Below the pieces are notes generated by a model. It made no database searches. It saw only the letters and a program-made list of their open reading frames with translations, and was not told the origin of the DNA. Below are positions 41,646 through 51,175 of a DNA stretch of 64,000 bases, in pieces; within the stretch, counting starts at the first letter, position 1; each line of letters starts with the position of its first letter. The position numbers and the translations under genes were made by a program. Origin of the DNA: Rutpela maculata (taxonomy: Eukaryota > Arthropoda > Insecta > Coleoptera > Cerambycidae); NCBI GenBank assembly GCA_936432065.2, contig OW386293.2:43867923-43931922 (forward strand), given 5' to 3'.

Positions 41646-42283
41646 TGAGTACAGAATACATATTACAAATAATATTATTACAATATTTCATTCATTGTAA
41701 TCAAATTCTTCCTCCCAATTGTCAAATTCTCGGTCAAATTCGTGAATTTCGCTTTTCGATCAGAAATGTTAAGCTCTGACTTTTCCGATTGAGTGTCGGA
41801 TGTGAACCTAAAAAATAAATATAGCTTCTGTAATTATATACAATAAAAAATATTTTTTTTACGTAAAATCAATGGCAATTAAGTTTGCCGACAATATTAT
41901 TTGTATACCTGAATTTTCCTGCGGAAGTTGAATAACGACATCGTTGATCAATAATTGTGGTAATTGATCAACTTTGAACAAATCAAATTCATATTTGCTG
42001 TCGATCAATCTCCACCTGTGATCGATTGGGGGGGCAAAAGAGTATCTCTCTCTTTCTATCTTACATAGGAAATGGGAGGTTATATATTGTATATTAGTGC
42101 AGTACCTAGTGGTATGAGAGAATATGTAAAATCTCGGAATAATTTCATATTAAGTTATATTTATTTTCTAGATTCCCAGTCTGAAACTCAATCGGAAACG
42201 TCAGAGCTTAATTGACGAATTTGATTACAATAAATTAAATATTATAATACTGTTATTTGTAATACATATTCTGTACTCATATA
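41646..42283. repeat. Inverted repeat with paired splice-acceptor-like sites
   Basis: ATATGAGTACAGAATACATA at ~41645 is complementary to the sequence ending at ~42283. Inside, each arm has a TTATTT(T)TAG or TTATTTTCTAG acceptor-like tract followed by a short frame containing QSETSEL or TQSEKSEL. On the minus strand (41800 to ~41690) the frame continues to FDREFDNWEEEFDYNE before a stop. These could be two convergent copies of a last exon. Also at 42094-42150 is a sequence like the ends of the 51176-52964 element (AGTGCAGTACCTAGTGG). Confidence 0.45.
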
Positions 42284-42470
42284 ATCAAAATCAATATCAA
42301 TTTATTGGTGCTAGTAACAAATTTGTTTTGCACAAGTCAATCAATGGAAAAATTTTCAGGTACACAAAAATGTGCGTAATGTAAATATGATACATACAAT
42401 AAAAGTTTATAACACATATACACATATAAATGCATATACATACACACACATAGATTACACACATACACAT
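42284..42470 (-). mobile_element. 3' UTR end of a non-LTR element (left of the nested Gypsy-like element)
   Basis: On the minus strand this runs away from the Gypsy-like element and ends in an A/T simple tail (AAATTGATATTGATTTTGAT). It is probably the 3' end of the non-LTR copy whose coding part lies at 47525-47940, split by the LTR element between them. Confidence 0.45.
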
Positions 42471-42647
42471 TGAACAATCACTTAAATTTGTTTAAGTAAA
42501 ACACACTCTTTACTGTTATACTTCACTCTGCTATCATATAAAAACTGACTGCCTGGTCCTAATCCTTGTCCTAAGTCAGCAGTTATATCATAATAGCTCG
42601 AATGTTTTTATTATAAGAAATCACATACACCAATGAGTAGTAGTACA
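42471..42647 (-). repeat. 3' LTR of the decayed Gypsy-like element
   Basis: 177 bp; pair of 47184-47360. Same length with scattered substitutions (for example ATAAAAACTGACTG versus ATAAAGACTGACTG). Confidence 0.8.
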
Positions 42648-43000
42648 CTGCATCCACTTTTCCTTTTACAACAGTGTTAATGAAATTAACAATAATGTCC
42701 ACAATGTGAGTTATGGCGGTGCACCAAATATAACAATATACCTACTTAACTATATAATAATAGAACAATATAAGAATATGATATAGCAAAATATATTAAT
42801 ATAAAAGTCATAACCAAAGGAAGGTGCAAATTTGAGGAATACCAGTCTACGGCCTCTGATCCTTTGTCGGTCACGTGGACATGGACTTGCCTTGGATCAA
42901 CTCATCTGTTACTGTAACATATATATATATAACAATATAGTAAAGTAGCATACAACGCATGTCACACGACGATACTAAAGTAAATTAGGCTTACGAAATA

Positions 43001-43228
43001 TCAGTAATTATCTGACTCTTGTTTTTTGTCGGTCACATGTACTTCTTTTGAAACATACACTGCCCATTCTCCCTCGATCTTCTTTAGATGCACGATGTTA
43101 CTTCTGTACTTTTGGCCTGTTTCATCATATTTAATTTGTATGTCTACTCTATCTTTACTCATTACTTGTTTACTTTGATTAATGTTGAGGCAAGTTGTGT
43201 TTTCCTTTATTAGGTGTTTCACGTACAC
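43001..43228 (-). pseudogene. Pol C-terminal fragment (integrase end-like)
   Basis: 75 readable residues: DRVDIQIKYDETGQKYRSNI followed by VHLKKIEGEWAVYV. The pattern of beta-strand-like residues before a 'V-KK' motif resembles the chromatin/GPY-type C-terminal segment of Gypsy integrases, and the position next to the 3' LTR fits. Assignment is by position and weak pattern. The catalytic integrase core is not visible. Confidence 0.45.
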
Positions 43229-43314
43229 CTTGGTTCTAATGGCGTTTCTTCTGATCTTCGCTTCCTGTCGCCGTAATCTTTCCCTTTTTTCTTTTGAAGA
43301 AGCTCAGAAAATAT

Positions 43315-43435
43315 CCATTACCAGCAGACATTGCTAGTGTCGGAGATGAAGATCAAACCCAGTACACAATAGAGAGTGTGACCAAGCATGCTCGCCCTAA
43401 TACGCCTTAGCCCGCTGCGCTACTATACCTGCTCT
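43315..43435 (-). repeat. tRNA-derived SINE (minus), second copy of the 9310-9965 type
   Basis: On the minus strand it begins near 43435 with TATAGTAGCGCAGCGGGCTA (A-box-like) and reaches CTGGGTTTGATCTTC (B-box-like) near 43350. It shares GGCGTATT, CTCTCTATTG-type and CTGGGTTTGA blocks with the SINE at 9310-9965, in the same order. It lies within the decayed Gypsy-like element, so it inserted later. Confidence 0.6.
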
Positions 43436-43499
43436 TGGTAATTTATAATAATAGCAAGCGGCTCTACCACTCACTTTTTCCAAAAATGACAAAGTACTA

Positions 43500-44560
43500 A
43501 AATCAAACTGAATTTTTTGGTTAGGTTATACAAGGGGCCATACAACGTATATGTCTTAAAGCGGATGTGTTAACTCCTCAGTTTAGCATAGGTTTTAAAA
43601 TAGCCTACAAGTTTTAAGAAATAACTATATTAAGACCGATGGGACTTAAAACATACATCTACAAGAATAAATCAGCGTACTTAAAGAGCAATTGGTTATT
43701 TTGTAGGCATTTTAAGACAAGACACGTTTGAAGTAGAATTATTCACAACTAATGTGGTCGATGCACACAGCTGCCATCACTTCCAAAGGTCAAGAAATGC
43801 ACAACGGTCAGCCACACTGGGAAGATTCTAGATTGAACAAAGAAATGTAATTTTTTTTGTAAGAGAAATGTTTTTTAGAAAGAATTTTTTAACATTGAAT
43901 CATATTATGGAAGGATGATACTGATTTATTTATTTTTAAATCATCGAGGAGAAAAATAATTTATCCATATAGTTATTTAAATTTGCGTTTTTGGAGGGCG
44001 CAAGAATTTTGTAAGAACTGTCTAACTAGATTTTACAGTAAACTTAGCCTCGTTGAAAATTTTAGCCCACTACGAGGGCTCTCAATACTTCATTTATAAG
44101 TAATTTTTCTCAGTACTTGCGATATGTTCATTTTATAACTATGCATGGCGTCCCATATATTTTCTTTTATATTTACTTTATTAAATACAAAACATTCTCT
44201 CAAGCATTTGTGTGTGCATTTTAAACTTTAATAAGTACTTATTCTAAACAAAGTATGGTTTTATAATACCCTTCAGATATTCTACGAGCAGAGATTTAGA
44301 TGATTCATTAAAACTTGAAAGCTTTAAAAGTAGTTTTAAATGAAAATATGTAGGCCTTTCTCTAGGTGGACCCCTATACCCGTATAATGGTTTTAAGTCA
44401 GTTTTATAGAGTCTTTCCAGACCATTTACGTTTATAAGTAGTCTCAGAAATAAGCTTGTAGAATATCTTATAGAGTATGTTAAAATTAAAATTGTTACTT
44501 GGGTCTTGCTACTGATAAATGGGCATGTCTATCTCAGCTCCTCTTAAACTGTAGGTTATT
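43500..44560. other. Non-coding interior where pol is expected; nothing recognised
   Basis: AT-rich, no coding similarity seen in any frame. If the Gypsy-like element once had pol here, it has been deleted or replaced. Confidence 0.4.
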
Positions 44561-44586
44561 GTTTCGTCATTATCGATGTGGAAGAC

Positions 44587-44964
44587 TTAGTTTGTTTCTT
44601 CTTCATCGGTGTCTTCTTGTATGGAATGCATATTCGTCACTTTCTCCTTCTTGAATTTTCTAGGAGGCTCTACATATGGTTGACTATTTCTCACACGTTT
44701 TTTTCTTTCTGCATGTGTCTTATATTGAAACCTGAAATGTCCTTGGGATCCACAATTATTGCATGTCTGATTTAAGGCCGGACACTTTTCACTTGAAGAA
44801 GAATGTTTGTGGCTTCCACGTCGACCACAAACCTTCGGTGAATAGTGAGTTGTAGCTTGATATACATCTATTTCAGCTGTTGCCTCTAAGTACGCTCCTG
44901 GAATACTGAAATATATTTCCTGCAAGCACAGTCCGCTCATACCTTTTTTTTTACCGGTCCTCAA
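44587..44964 (-). pseudogene. Gag C-terminal fragment with zinc knuckle
   Basis: 125-codon frame. It contains VCGRRGSHKHSSSSEKCPAL followed by NQTCNNCGSQGHFRFQYKTH, two nucleocapsid-like knuckles. The second is C-NN-C-GSQG-H-FRFQ-Y, with the last Cys changed to Tyr, and the first lacks its second Cys, so both are damaged. A basic stretch (RKKRVRNSQ) and an acidic end follow. It fits the Gag-to-Pol region of the enclosing minus-strand element. Confidence 0.7.
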
Positions 44965-45744
44965 TACTCGCTGTTTGTGTCAAAGGACCTTTTGAAAATT
45001 GTTTATTTGTGGATAATTTAATAATGAAAATTTAGTAGATAATTAATACAGTCAATTCTCAAAATATTAACAGTCACAAAATTCATTAAATATTTTATTT
45101 TCAATTTTAAAGTAAATCAGAAATATTTCAGTTCTCCGCCCATGCTTCCGTTCGAATCGTTTCACGCCGAGATCTTTTCTGGTCTATTCGGATGCATGTC
45201 GTGAATATTAGAGAACTAATAACTTTTAATATAAAAACCTGACACAGTTGTAAAACAGTTCGCTCCGAATCATCAAATCTATTTACAAACAAACCTCGGA
45301 CTACAAAACGGCAAATTTACACAGATGTGTATTTAATTAACAAGTGTAATTAACTACTGTGATTAATAAAATATTTTAAGTTTTCTTATGTTACAAAATA
45401 AACGAAAACATATATTTTTTTTTTCGAATTTAATTCATTCAACGAAATGCGAGTGGTTCAGTCCCATACCCTAGAAAAATAATACACAGAGTATTTAAAC
45501 TTAAGTGATCCTTCTGTCAAAAAGTCGGAAACGTTTTGCGGTGATTTTCAAGTGCGCGATTTCTCTTTCAACTTAAAAAGCATCGTGTTCATTTGCACGC
45601 GTACGTTGATTGCCTTTTTTGATTTTTCCTATCGCAAGCATTCTGAGCAGACATCTCCTTCGCAATCGAAATGTTCCAATGCTGTTCCACCCAATCATTT
45701 GGAGCTCATATTTATTCGTCTCATCCTGTATACGATACAAAAAT

Positions 45745-45780
45745 TATTATGATTATTATTATTATTATTATTATTATTAT
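45745..45780. repeat. ATT microsatellite
   Basis: About ten ATT units. Further ATT-rich runs are at 46185-46215 and 46273-46300, on the other side of the non-LTR tail fragment. Confidence 0.9.
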
Positions 45781-45785
45781 TGGAT

Positions 45786-46215
45786 TTAAGATTTAAAGAT
45801 CAGCTAATTCCTCACCAGCACATGTATCAAAAAGTGTCTTTTATAATGAATGTAAAATGTATAATCATTTACCTACTGATATAGAAAATTCCAAATCATT
45901 TATTTTTAAAAGGACGATAAAGAATTTGTTAAGGGAAAAGTATCAATAAATTTCATTTAGTCTTACTATTTTTTACGTGTTATATTATTTGTAGTTTGTT
46001 ATAATGTATGTGTTGTGTGCTCCTTTATACAATTTTTTTTTTTTTTACGTGTAATTTGATTTTATATTTTACATTTTGTTATACTAATGTAATGTTTAGA
46101 CGATTTATTATGGTACGTATTTGTGACGCACTCCTTATAGCCACTTGTAAGATTATTACTTAACTGTATCTCTGATTGGGATATAAGAATTATTATTAAT
46201 ATTATTATTAAGAAT
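45786..46215 (+). pseudogene. Non-LTR retrotransposon 3' end (RT C-terminus and tail)
   Basis: A frame from ~45827 reads SKSVFYNECKMYNHLPTDIE then NSKSFIFKRTIKNLLREKYQ and a stop at ~45947. The 'YN-LP-I-N-SF-FK---K-LL' pattern is the conserved extreme C-terminus of many CR1/Jockey-type proteins. About 250 bp of 3' UTR follow, ending in an ATT-type repeat tail, which suggests a short 5'-truncated insertion within the Gypsy-like element. Confidence 0.6.
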
Positions 46216-46479
46216 TTTAGATTTATGCGACACGCTTTCTTAACTGAAACTGGAAATCATCAAACCCATCCCATTATTATTATTATCACTATTATTATTT
46301 TTTAGACTTCGCAAGCGGCACACTTATTTATTAGTTATAGTTATTATTACCAACGCTGAATGACCACGCACCAATTCGTATCCCCCGCGTATGTTCATTC
46401 GTTGTAGCATTTTTTTCTGGACCCATTGTCCCTCGTCTTCGATTCGAACAGATTCCGTGAGGCTTTCTTTCTTAGTGTT

Positions 46480-46762
46480 TTGGACCTAAGTCCCTTGTTT
46501 TTGGACCTGAGTCCCTTGTTTTGGACCTGAGTTCCTTGTTTTGGACCTGAGTCCCTTGTTTTGGACCTGAGTCCCTTGTTTTGGACCTGAGTCCCTTGTT
46601 TGGACCTGAGTCCCTTGTTTTGGACCTGAGTCCCTTGTTTTGGACCTGAGTCCCTTGTTTTGGACCTGAGTCCCTTGTTTTGGACCTGAGTCCCTTGTTT
46701 TGGACCTGAGTTCCTTGTTTTAGAACTGAGTCCCTTGTTTTGGACCTGAGTCCCTTGTTTTG
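46480..46762. repeat. Minisatellite: 14 copies of a 20-bp unit
   Basis: The unit TTGGACCTGAGTCCCTTGTT is repeated about 14 times with few changes (CTAAGTCC in the first, GTTCC in two, TAGAACTG in one) and one single-base deletion that shifts the register near 46601. GGAC...GTCC in each unit can form a small stem. The array is bounded by GTTTTGGACC at ~46476 and TTTTGCGAGTG at 46758-46768. It lies about 420 bp downstream of the 5' LTR of the minus-strand Gypsy-like element, in its leader region. Confidence 0.95.
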
Positions 46763-47183
46763 CGAGTGCGTTTAATACATTTTATGAAATTCACTTTTTT
46801 GTGTTAATTACTGTACGCTCTTTTAATAATAATAACGCCAACACCAACAATTTTTTGATTCTCAAAGACAAATAATAATTAAAGAACTTTATGGTATACT
46901 AGTGATTCAAAACATAAATGATTCGGACAAATATTATTTCTATTTCCTCCTAAATGCTTGTAAATCTCCCTATGATAAGGGTTGTTTTAGTTGGTTTTCT
47001 TAATTATATTATAAACATTGCGATATAATAGTGCTAGGCCCGTTTTCTTAGTACCCAATGTATATTTGTTGAAGTTTTCCTTACAAAGTTTATGCTCTGT
47101 TCCTTCTTATTTTTCACTGGATTTACACATTAAAGAATTAAGGCGCACTCGCTTTTATTTATATGGTTAATCCTCGTCGCCAC

Positions 47184-47360
47184 TGAACAATCACTTAAAT
47201 TTGTTTAAGTAAAACACACTCTTTACTGTTGTACTTCACTCTGCTATCATATAAAGACTGACTGCCTGGTCCTAATCCTTGTCCTGAGTCAGCAGTTATA
47301 TCATAACAGCTCGAATGTTTTTATTATAAGAAATCACATACACCAATGAGTAGTAGTACA
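47184..47360 (-). repeat. 5' LTR of the decayed Gypsy-like element
   Basis: 177-bp partner of 42471-42647. On minus it is followed directly by the primer-site-like GTGGCGACGAGGATTAACC (47183-47165). Confidence 0.8.
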
Positions 47361-47365
47361 CTACA

Positions 47366-47520
47366 CACATATATAAAAACAATGATGCTACATTAATCAT
47401 ACCTATCATATAGACATAATAGTAAAATACATAGTAAAATTAACACATATATAAAAACAATGATGCTACATTAATCATACCTATCATATAGACATAATAA
47501 AAAATACATAGTAAAATTAT
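47366..47520. repeat. Tandem duplication of ~78 bp
   Basis: CACATATATAAAAACAATGA... occurs at about 47367 and 47444 with near identity, including CTACATTAATCATACCTATC and ATACATAGTAAAATTA. It is in the 3' UTR of the minus-strand non-LTR fragment. Confidence 0.85.
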
Positions 47521-47524
47521 TTGA

Positions 47525-47940
47525 TCTCTGTCAACTTTGATTTTATGTCAAATTTTAAGAATTCATCTATACTGTAGAAGGCTTCCTTTATTAAAAATTG
47601 TTGCAGCAGCTGCTTATATCTCACCTTCGGTAAGACTTTTACCCAGCCGGGAATTTTATTGTAAAAAATTGGGGCCTAAACAATTAAAACCACAGTCACT
47701 AGATTTTAATCTCTTAAAATCAATTGCAATATTATCTAGATTCCTTGTATTGTAGTTATAAATTTCCTTTTGTTTTTAATAAGAGTATATGTTTTTATAG
47801 ATATATACTAAGCAATGAAATATGTAAAGTGAGGGGAATTTGCAGAACAATACATTTTTGCCTTACGTCATCTCTATATCCCAAGTTTGTGATTATTCTA
47901 ATCGTTTTTTTTATATTTTATATTTTAAAAATATTTCATT
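47525..47940 (-). pseudogene. Non-LTR retrotransposon RT C-terminal fragment
   Basis: Minus-strand frames read YNYNTRNLDNIAIDFKRLKS, then after a frameshift FYNKIPGWVKVLPKVRYKQL, LQQFLIKEAFYSIDEFLKFD and a stop near 47522. 'NYNTRN...' and 'FYNKIP---K' are conserved near the C-terminus of Jockey/CR1-type proteins. 5' truncated. The 3' UTR runs toward the LTR at 47360 and probably continues at 42470-42284. Confidence 0.7.
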
Positions 47941-48428
47941 GATTTTTATTGTTGTAATAGTTGTAATAGGGTTGTAATAGTCTTTCTGTAATAATACATG
48001 TTAAATATAATTTTTTAATTTAATTTAATTATTTACAAAATGTATATTATTAACATTGCTGTCGATTACATTTTAAAATAAAGTTAGTTAATAGTTTGTT
48101 AAGTAATAATAAGGAAAAGAGCGAGCCGCCGCCTGGCACGCCGATCGCGCGAGCGAATTTTTTTTTGTTTCGCTGACTGACGGGCGTTGTCCCAAAAAAT
48201 GATTGACTGACCATTTTATATATAATTAATATAGCTTTTAATAGCTTCACAAACATTTTGAAGTTTACTAAATGAATTGCATGTTATTTATTTTTTGTAC
48301 ATACATTGGGGCTGACTGACCAGCTCCGTCCCCACATCCAACTGACTGACTGACATAACTGTTATATGCAATACATAATTTGCATAACGATTTTCAGCGT
48401 TAGTAAATTCATTTTATTACCTCCGTAA

Positions 48429-48638
48429 TTATGACACCTTCGATAGTGTACCTGAGACACCTGTTCTCGATTTCGCTTGACTCACCGAAGTATGTTTGTG
48501 TACACAACTACTGTAATCAACTGGCAAAGAACCAGGCTTAGTAAATTCAGAGAATTTTTTTGGGTCTGGCTCTCCGTCTATATGTTTTGAGAAATTGTTG
48601 ATAGAGTATCGAGGGGTAGGTCCAATCTTTGGAGCCAT
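48429..48638 (-). other. 69-codon ORF in the right arm of the long-TIR element
   Basis: Starts with ATG and reads MAPKIGPTPRYSINNFSKHI, then DGEPDPKKFSEFTKPGSLPV, DYSSCVHKHTSVSQ and ...TLSKVS stop. Its last ~48 codons are also open and colinear on the left arm (40965-41106), with the same stop and no indels. It may be an exon or a chance frame in a conserved TIR. I recognise no domain. Confidence 0.4.
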
Positions 48639-48774
48639 CTATCGGAAAAACTGTTCATAATTTGAAATTTTGCCGAAGGAACTTACTGTTCAGAATCGGT
48701 TGAACTACAAGATATCAAAAACTCATCAAATTTGACAGGCTACCAATTTACCTATAAAAGGTGCGGTGTCCTTT

Positions 48775-50859
48775 CATCTCTGTAGCTGAAATATTAAATA
48801 AAAACCTACTCCAGGGTCCCACTTTCGAAGGGTCCTATCTCCATTGCAATGCATTTCCGAACACATACTATACGATTTTTTTTCATATTGTTGCAAAAAC
48901 TATTTAGAGTTAACGACTACATTTCCTGGACATCCTGTATGGATAACTAAAGGTGTTGTAAGCGAAAAGGTAGTGGTAAATATTTTACGCTCATCCTATA
49001 CTGACTCTATACAATATTCTCAAAACTTAAATTGTCTTTCTAATTACATTCAGCATTTTATCTGCTTATAAGTGCATTTAATTTTTGCGTCAGTTCACTT
49101 GTGATACATCCTATTATAGACGATTATCATACAAAAATGTGTACATTTTGTTAATAAAGTGCAACCCACTAAAACGGCAATTTTAAGTGAATATTAAAAA
49201 ATAACTGTATAAAATGCATCGGCAGTATCACCGACAGGATCATATGCAAATGAGCGTTCGTCCATGTCGGCCGCCGGTCTTTAATTCTCCCAGATTAATT
49301 GCTGGCGTTACACGGTATTTGCGTGGCGGACGTATCACACATGTAAACTCTGTTGATCCGTTGATCCTGTCGAGTTTTTAAACAACATAATATCATACTG
49401 ACCTACGGTCCCCTTTTAAACTGGTTTGCGTTTGATGCAGGGACAATTATTGTCTCTTTAACTGTAACCAAATTCACTTGTCTAATAACGTTTTCCAGTG
49501 CAAATGACGACGTGCACTCCACGAATTTTACAATGATGACACTAGCGACCTAGTGTCACTGACTCATTAATAAAATTTTTTGAATTTTTGGCACACTAAC
49601 CTTTTTTTTTTTTTTCATTGTCCTGGTTACTATAATCTCGTCATCACTACTATTCCAGAAACTCTTAAAACATTCATCGATTTTATTACATTTTCTTATT
49701 CTTTCTAAATTAATGATATGCCCCATATTACATTAGATGATTGCACGAGCTGCCAGAGCTCGTGTCAAAAATTTGCACTTATTGCACACTACACGAAAAT
49801 AATTTTGTCAGTGGACCAAGAAGCTTTGAAAGTTCGAACTCAGTTTCATAGAGTTCAGTCACTGAAAAATTCCATTAATGCTAGTTATGGCATTACTTTA
49901 ACTGAATCGTGTAGTGCAACCCAAAATGAAATATTTTGAGTTAACCATATTCTACTCTAATAAACATGTGCGTCCATCTGTTGAAATATATTATAACTTA
50001 TTTCCACAGCTCTTGCGTTTATAATTTGATGTGGAAGGAAATGCCGAATAGTGGAGTGAAATCGACCTAAGACTGCCGTGTTCATTATTATTATTTTTTT
50101 TTGGCGTAGAACCAGATGAGACCTTATATATCCTGTAAAGTAGGTTATTGGGACCTATAATGGGCAATTATGATATTTTTCTGTAGTACAGGACTTTTTA
50201 TTTCTAAAAAACTTCAGAAATTGATTGTTTAGAAAATTCGTGTCTTTTTTAATTTATATCGCCATATCTTGAAATCTAATTGAGCTATCGTTCTGATTTT
50301 TTTTTTAAATTCAAGTACATAAGCAAGCGCTTCCAATGGTGTTTTTGTTTCTATCGATTATTGTTTATTATTTCCTTTAAATAACAATGAACTTATTACT
50401 TCTCTAAGAATGTACTCATATTTTGACTAAGCGACAAACTTTTTTATTTTTGCAAATTTTCATATACATGTAGTGAAGCAATTGAAGGGAAGTTTTTGAC
50501 AAAAAAATTTTTCATCTAGGACTTGCAGTTTTTTATTTATAAATATTTTTGTAACGCAGTAGTACATGGCATACCTACATCCGGCAGGCGCCCGGCTGCC
50601 ACTACCTGTATAAAATATTACGACTAATATAGACAAAAATTTACGGGAAAGAAGTAGAACGTATCAATTTTAATCAAAGGTCATCTTAACATACATATTT
50701 ATTATTTTATAAATTTTTAAATTTTAACGACAATTAAAAAAATGCTTCGTCCTCATTTTATCATACAGTTTAATTTGGGAATCGGTCAGTCAAGCACCGA
50801 TTTTAGAAATAGAATTATTCATTCACCATGTAGAATACAATTCATGTACATATGGCAGG
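48775..50859. other. No gene seen; a GC-richer island and a small hairpin
   Basis: Mostly AT-rich. At 49220-49380 the sequence is distinctly more GC-rich, with ATGCAAAT, GTCGGCCGCCGG and TTGATCCGTTGATCCTGTC. At 49744-49764 CACGAGCT and AGCTCGTG form a perfect 8-bp stem with a 5-base loop. No coding similarity found. Confidence 0.5.
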
Positions 50860-51165
50860 TCAGTTAATACTGTTACATATATAGTAAAGGACAAGAAATT
50901 AATTAAAATACAACGTAGATCATCAATATAGTAAATACAAACATTCTAAATATATAATATAGTATTATATAAAGCATTAACGTACATACAAATATATTAA
51001 TATCCAAACTGTCGTAATTAAAAAAATACACAGTCAAATGTACAAAAATCTTACACACAATATATACTAGAAAATTAAAATCGTAAAGCTAAGAACTCAT
51101 CGATATTATAAAATGCATTTTCTATAAGTAATTTCTTAATTTGAATCTTATATTTAGATAACTCA
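50860..51165 (-). pseudogene. Non-LTR retrotransposon 3' end
   Basis: On the minus strand, a frame from about 51170 reads YYELSKYKIQIKKLLIENAF then YNIDEFLALRF and a stop. This resembles the C-terminal QFLIKEAFYSIDEFLKF of the fragment at 47525-47940, so they are related. About 200 bp of AT-rich 3' UTR follow. Confidence 0.6.
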
Positions 51166-51175
51166 TAGTACAGTA

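Larger units (their letters stand above)
42471..47360 (-). mobile_element. Decayed Gypsy-like LTR element (minus) with 177-bp LTRs
   Basis: Direct repeats of 177 bp at 42471-42647 and 47184-47360 differ at a few positions. On the minus strand they begin TGTACTACTACTCATTGG and end GTGATTGTTCA. After the 5' LTR (at 47360-47184 on minus) comes GTGGCGACGAGGATTAACC, a primer-site-like sequence. A purine-rich AAAAGGAAAAGTGGA precedes the 3' LTR. Gag (44964-44587) and an integrase-end-like frame (43228-43001) remain; most of pol is missing. A SINE and a non-LTR tail are inserted. No clear target duplication found. Confidence 0.75.
39324..48774. mobile_element. Composite: long-TIR DNA element enlarged by nested insertions
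   Basis: The outermost ends pair as AAAGGACACCGCAC followed by TTTTATAGGTAAATTGGT (39324 and, in complement, ending 48774). Pairing runs inward to GTAGATAGCTCC (~39470), stops at a 1.4-kb insertion, then resumes at about 40970-41645 with 47985-48610. Conserved blocks include GGGGACGGAGCTGGTCAGTC, TTATGCAAATTA-type and GGCGGCGGCTCGCT regions. Arms are about 0.8 kb each without the insert. Within are a non-LTR 3' end and a decayed Gypsy-like element. Removing the insertions leaves a core of roughly 3 kb. I found no transposase and no clear target duplication. Confidence 0.75.

Noticed and set aside
46480..46762. CRISPR array
   Set aside because: The 20-bp units are directly adjacent with no spacers, and the setting is eukaryotic. 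It is a minisatellite.
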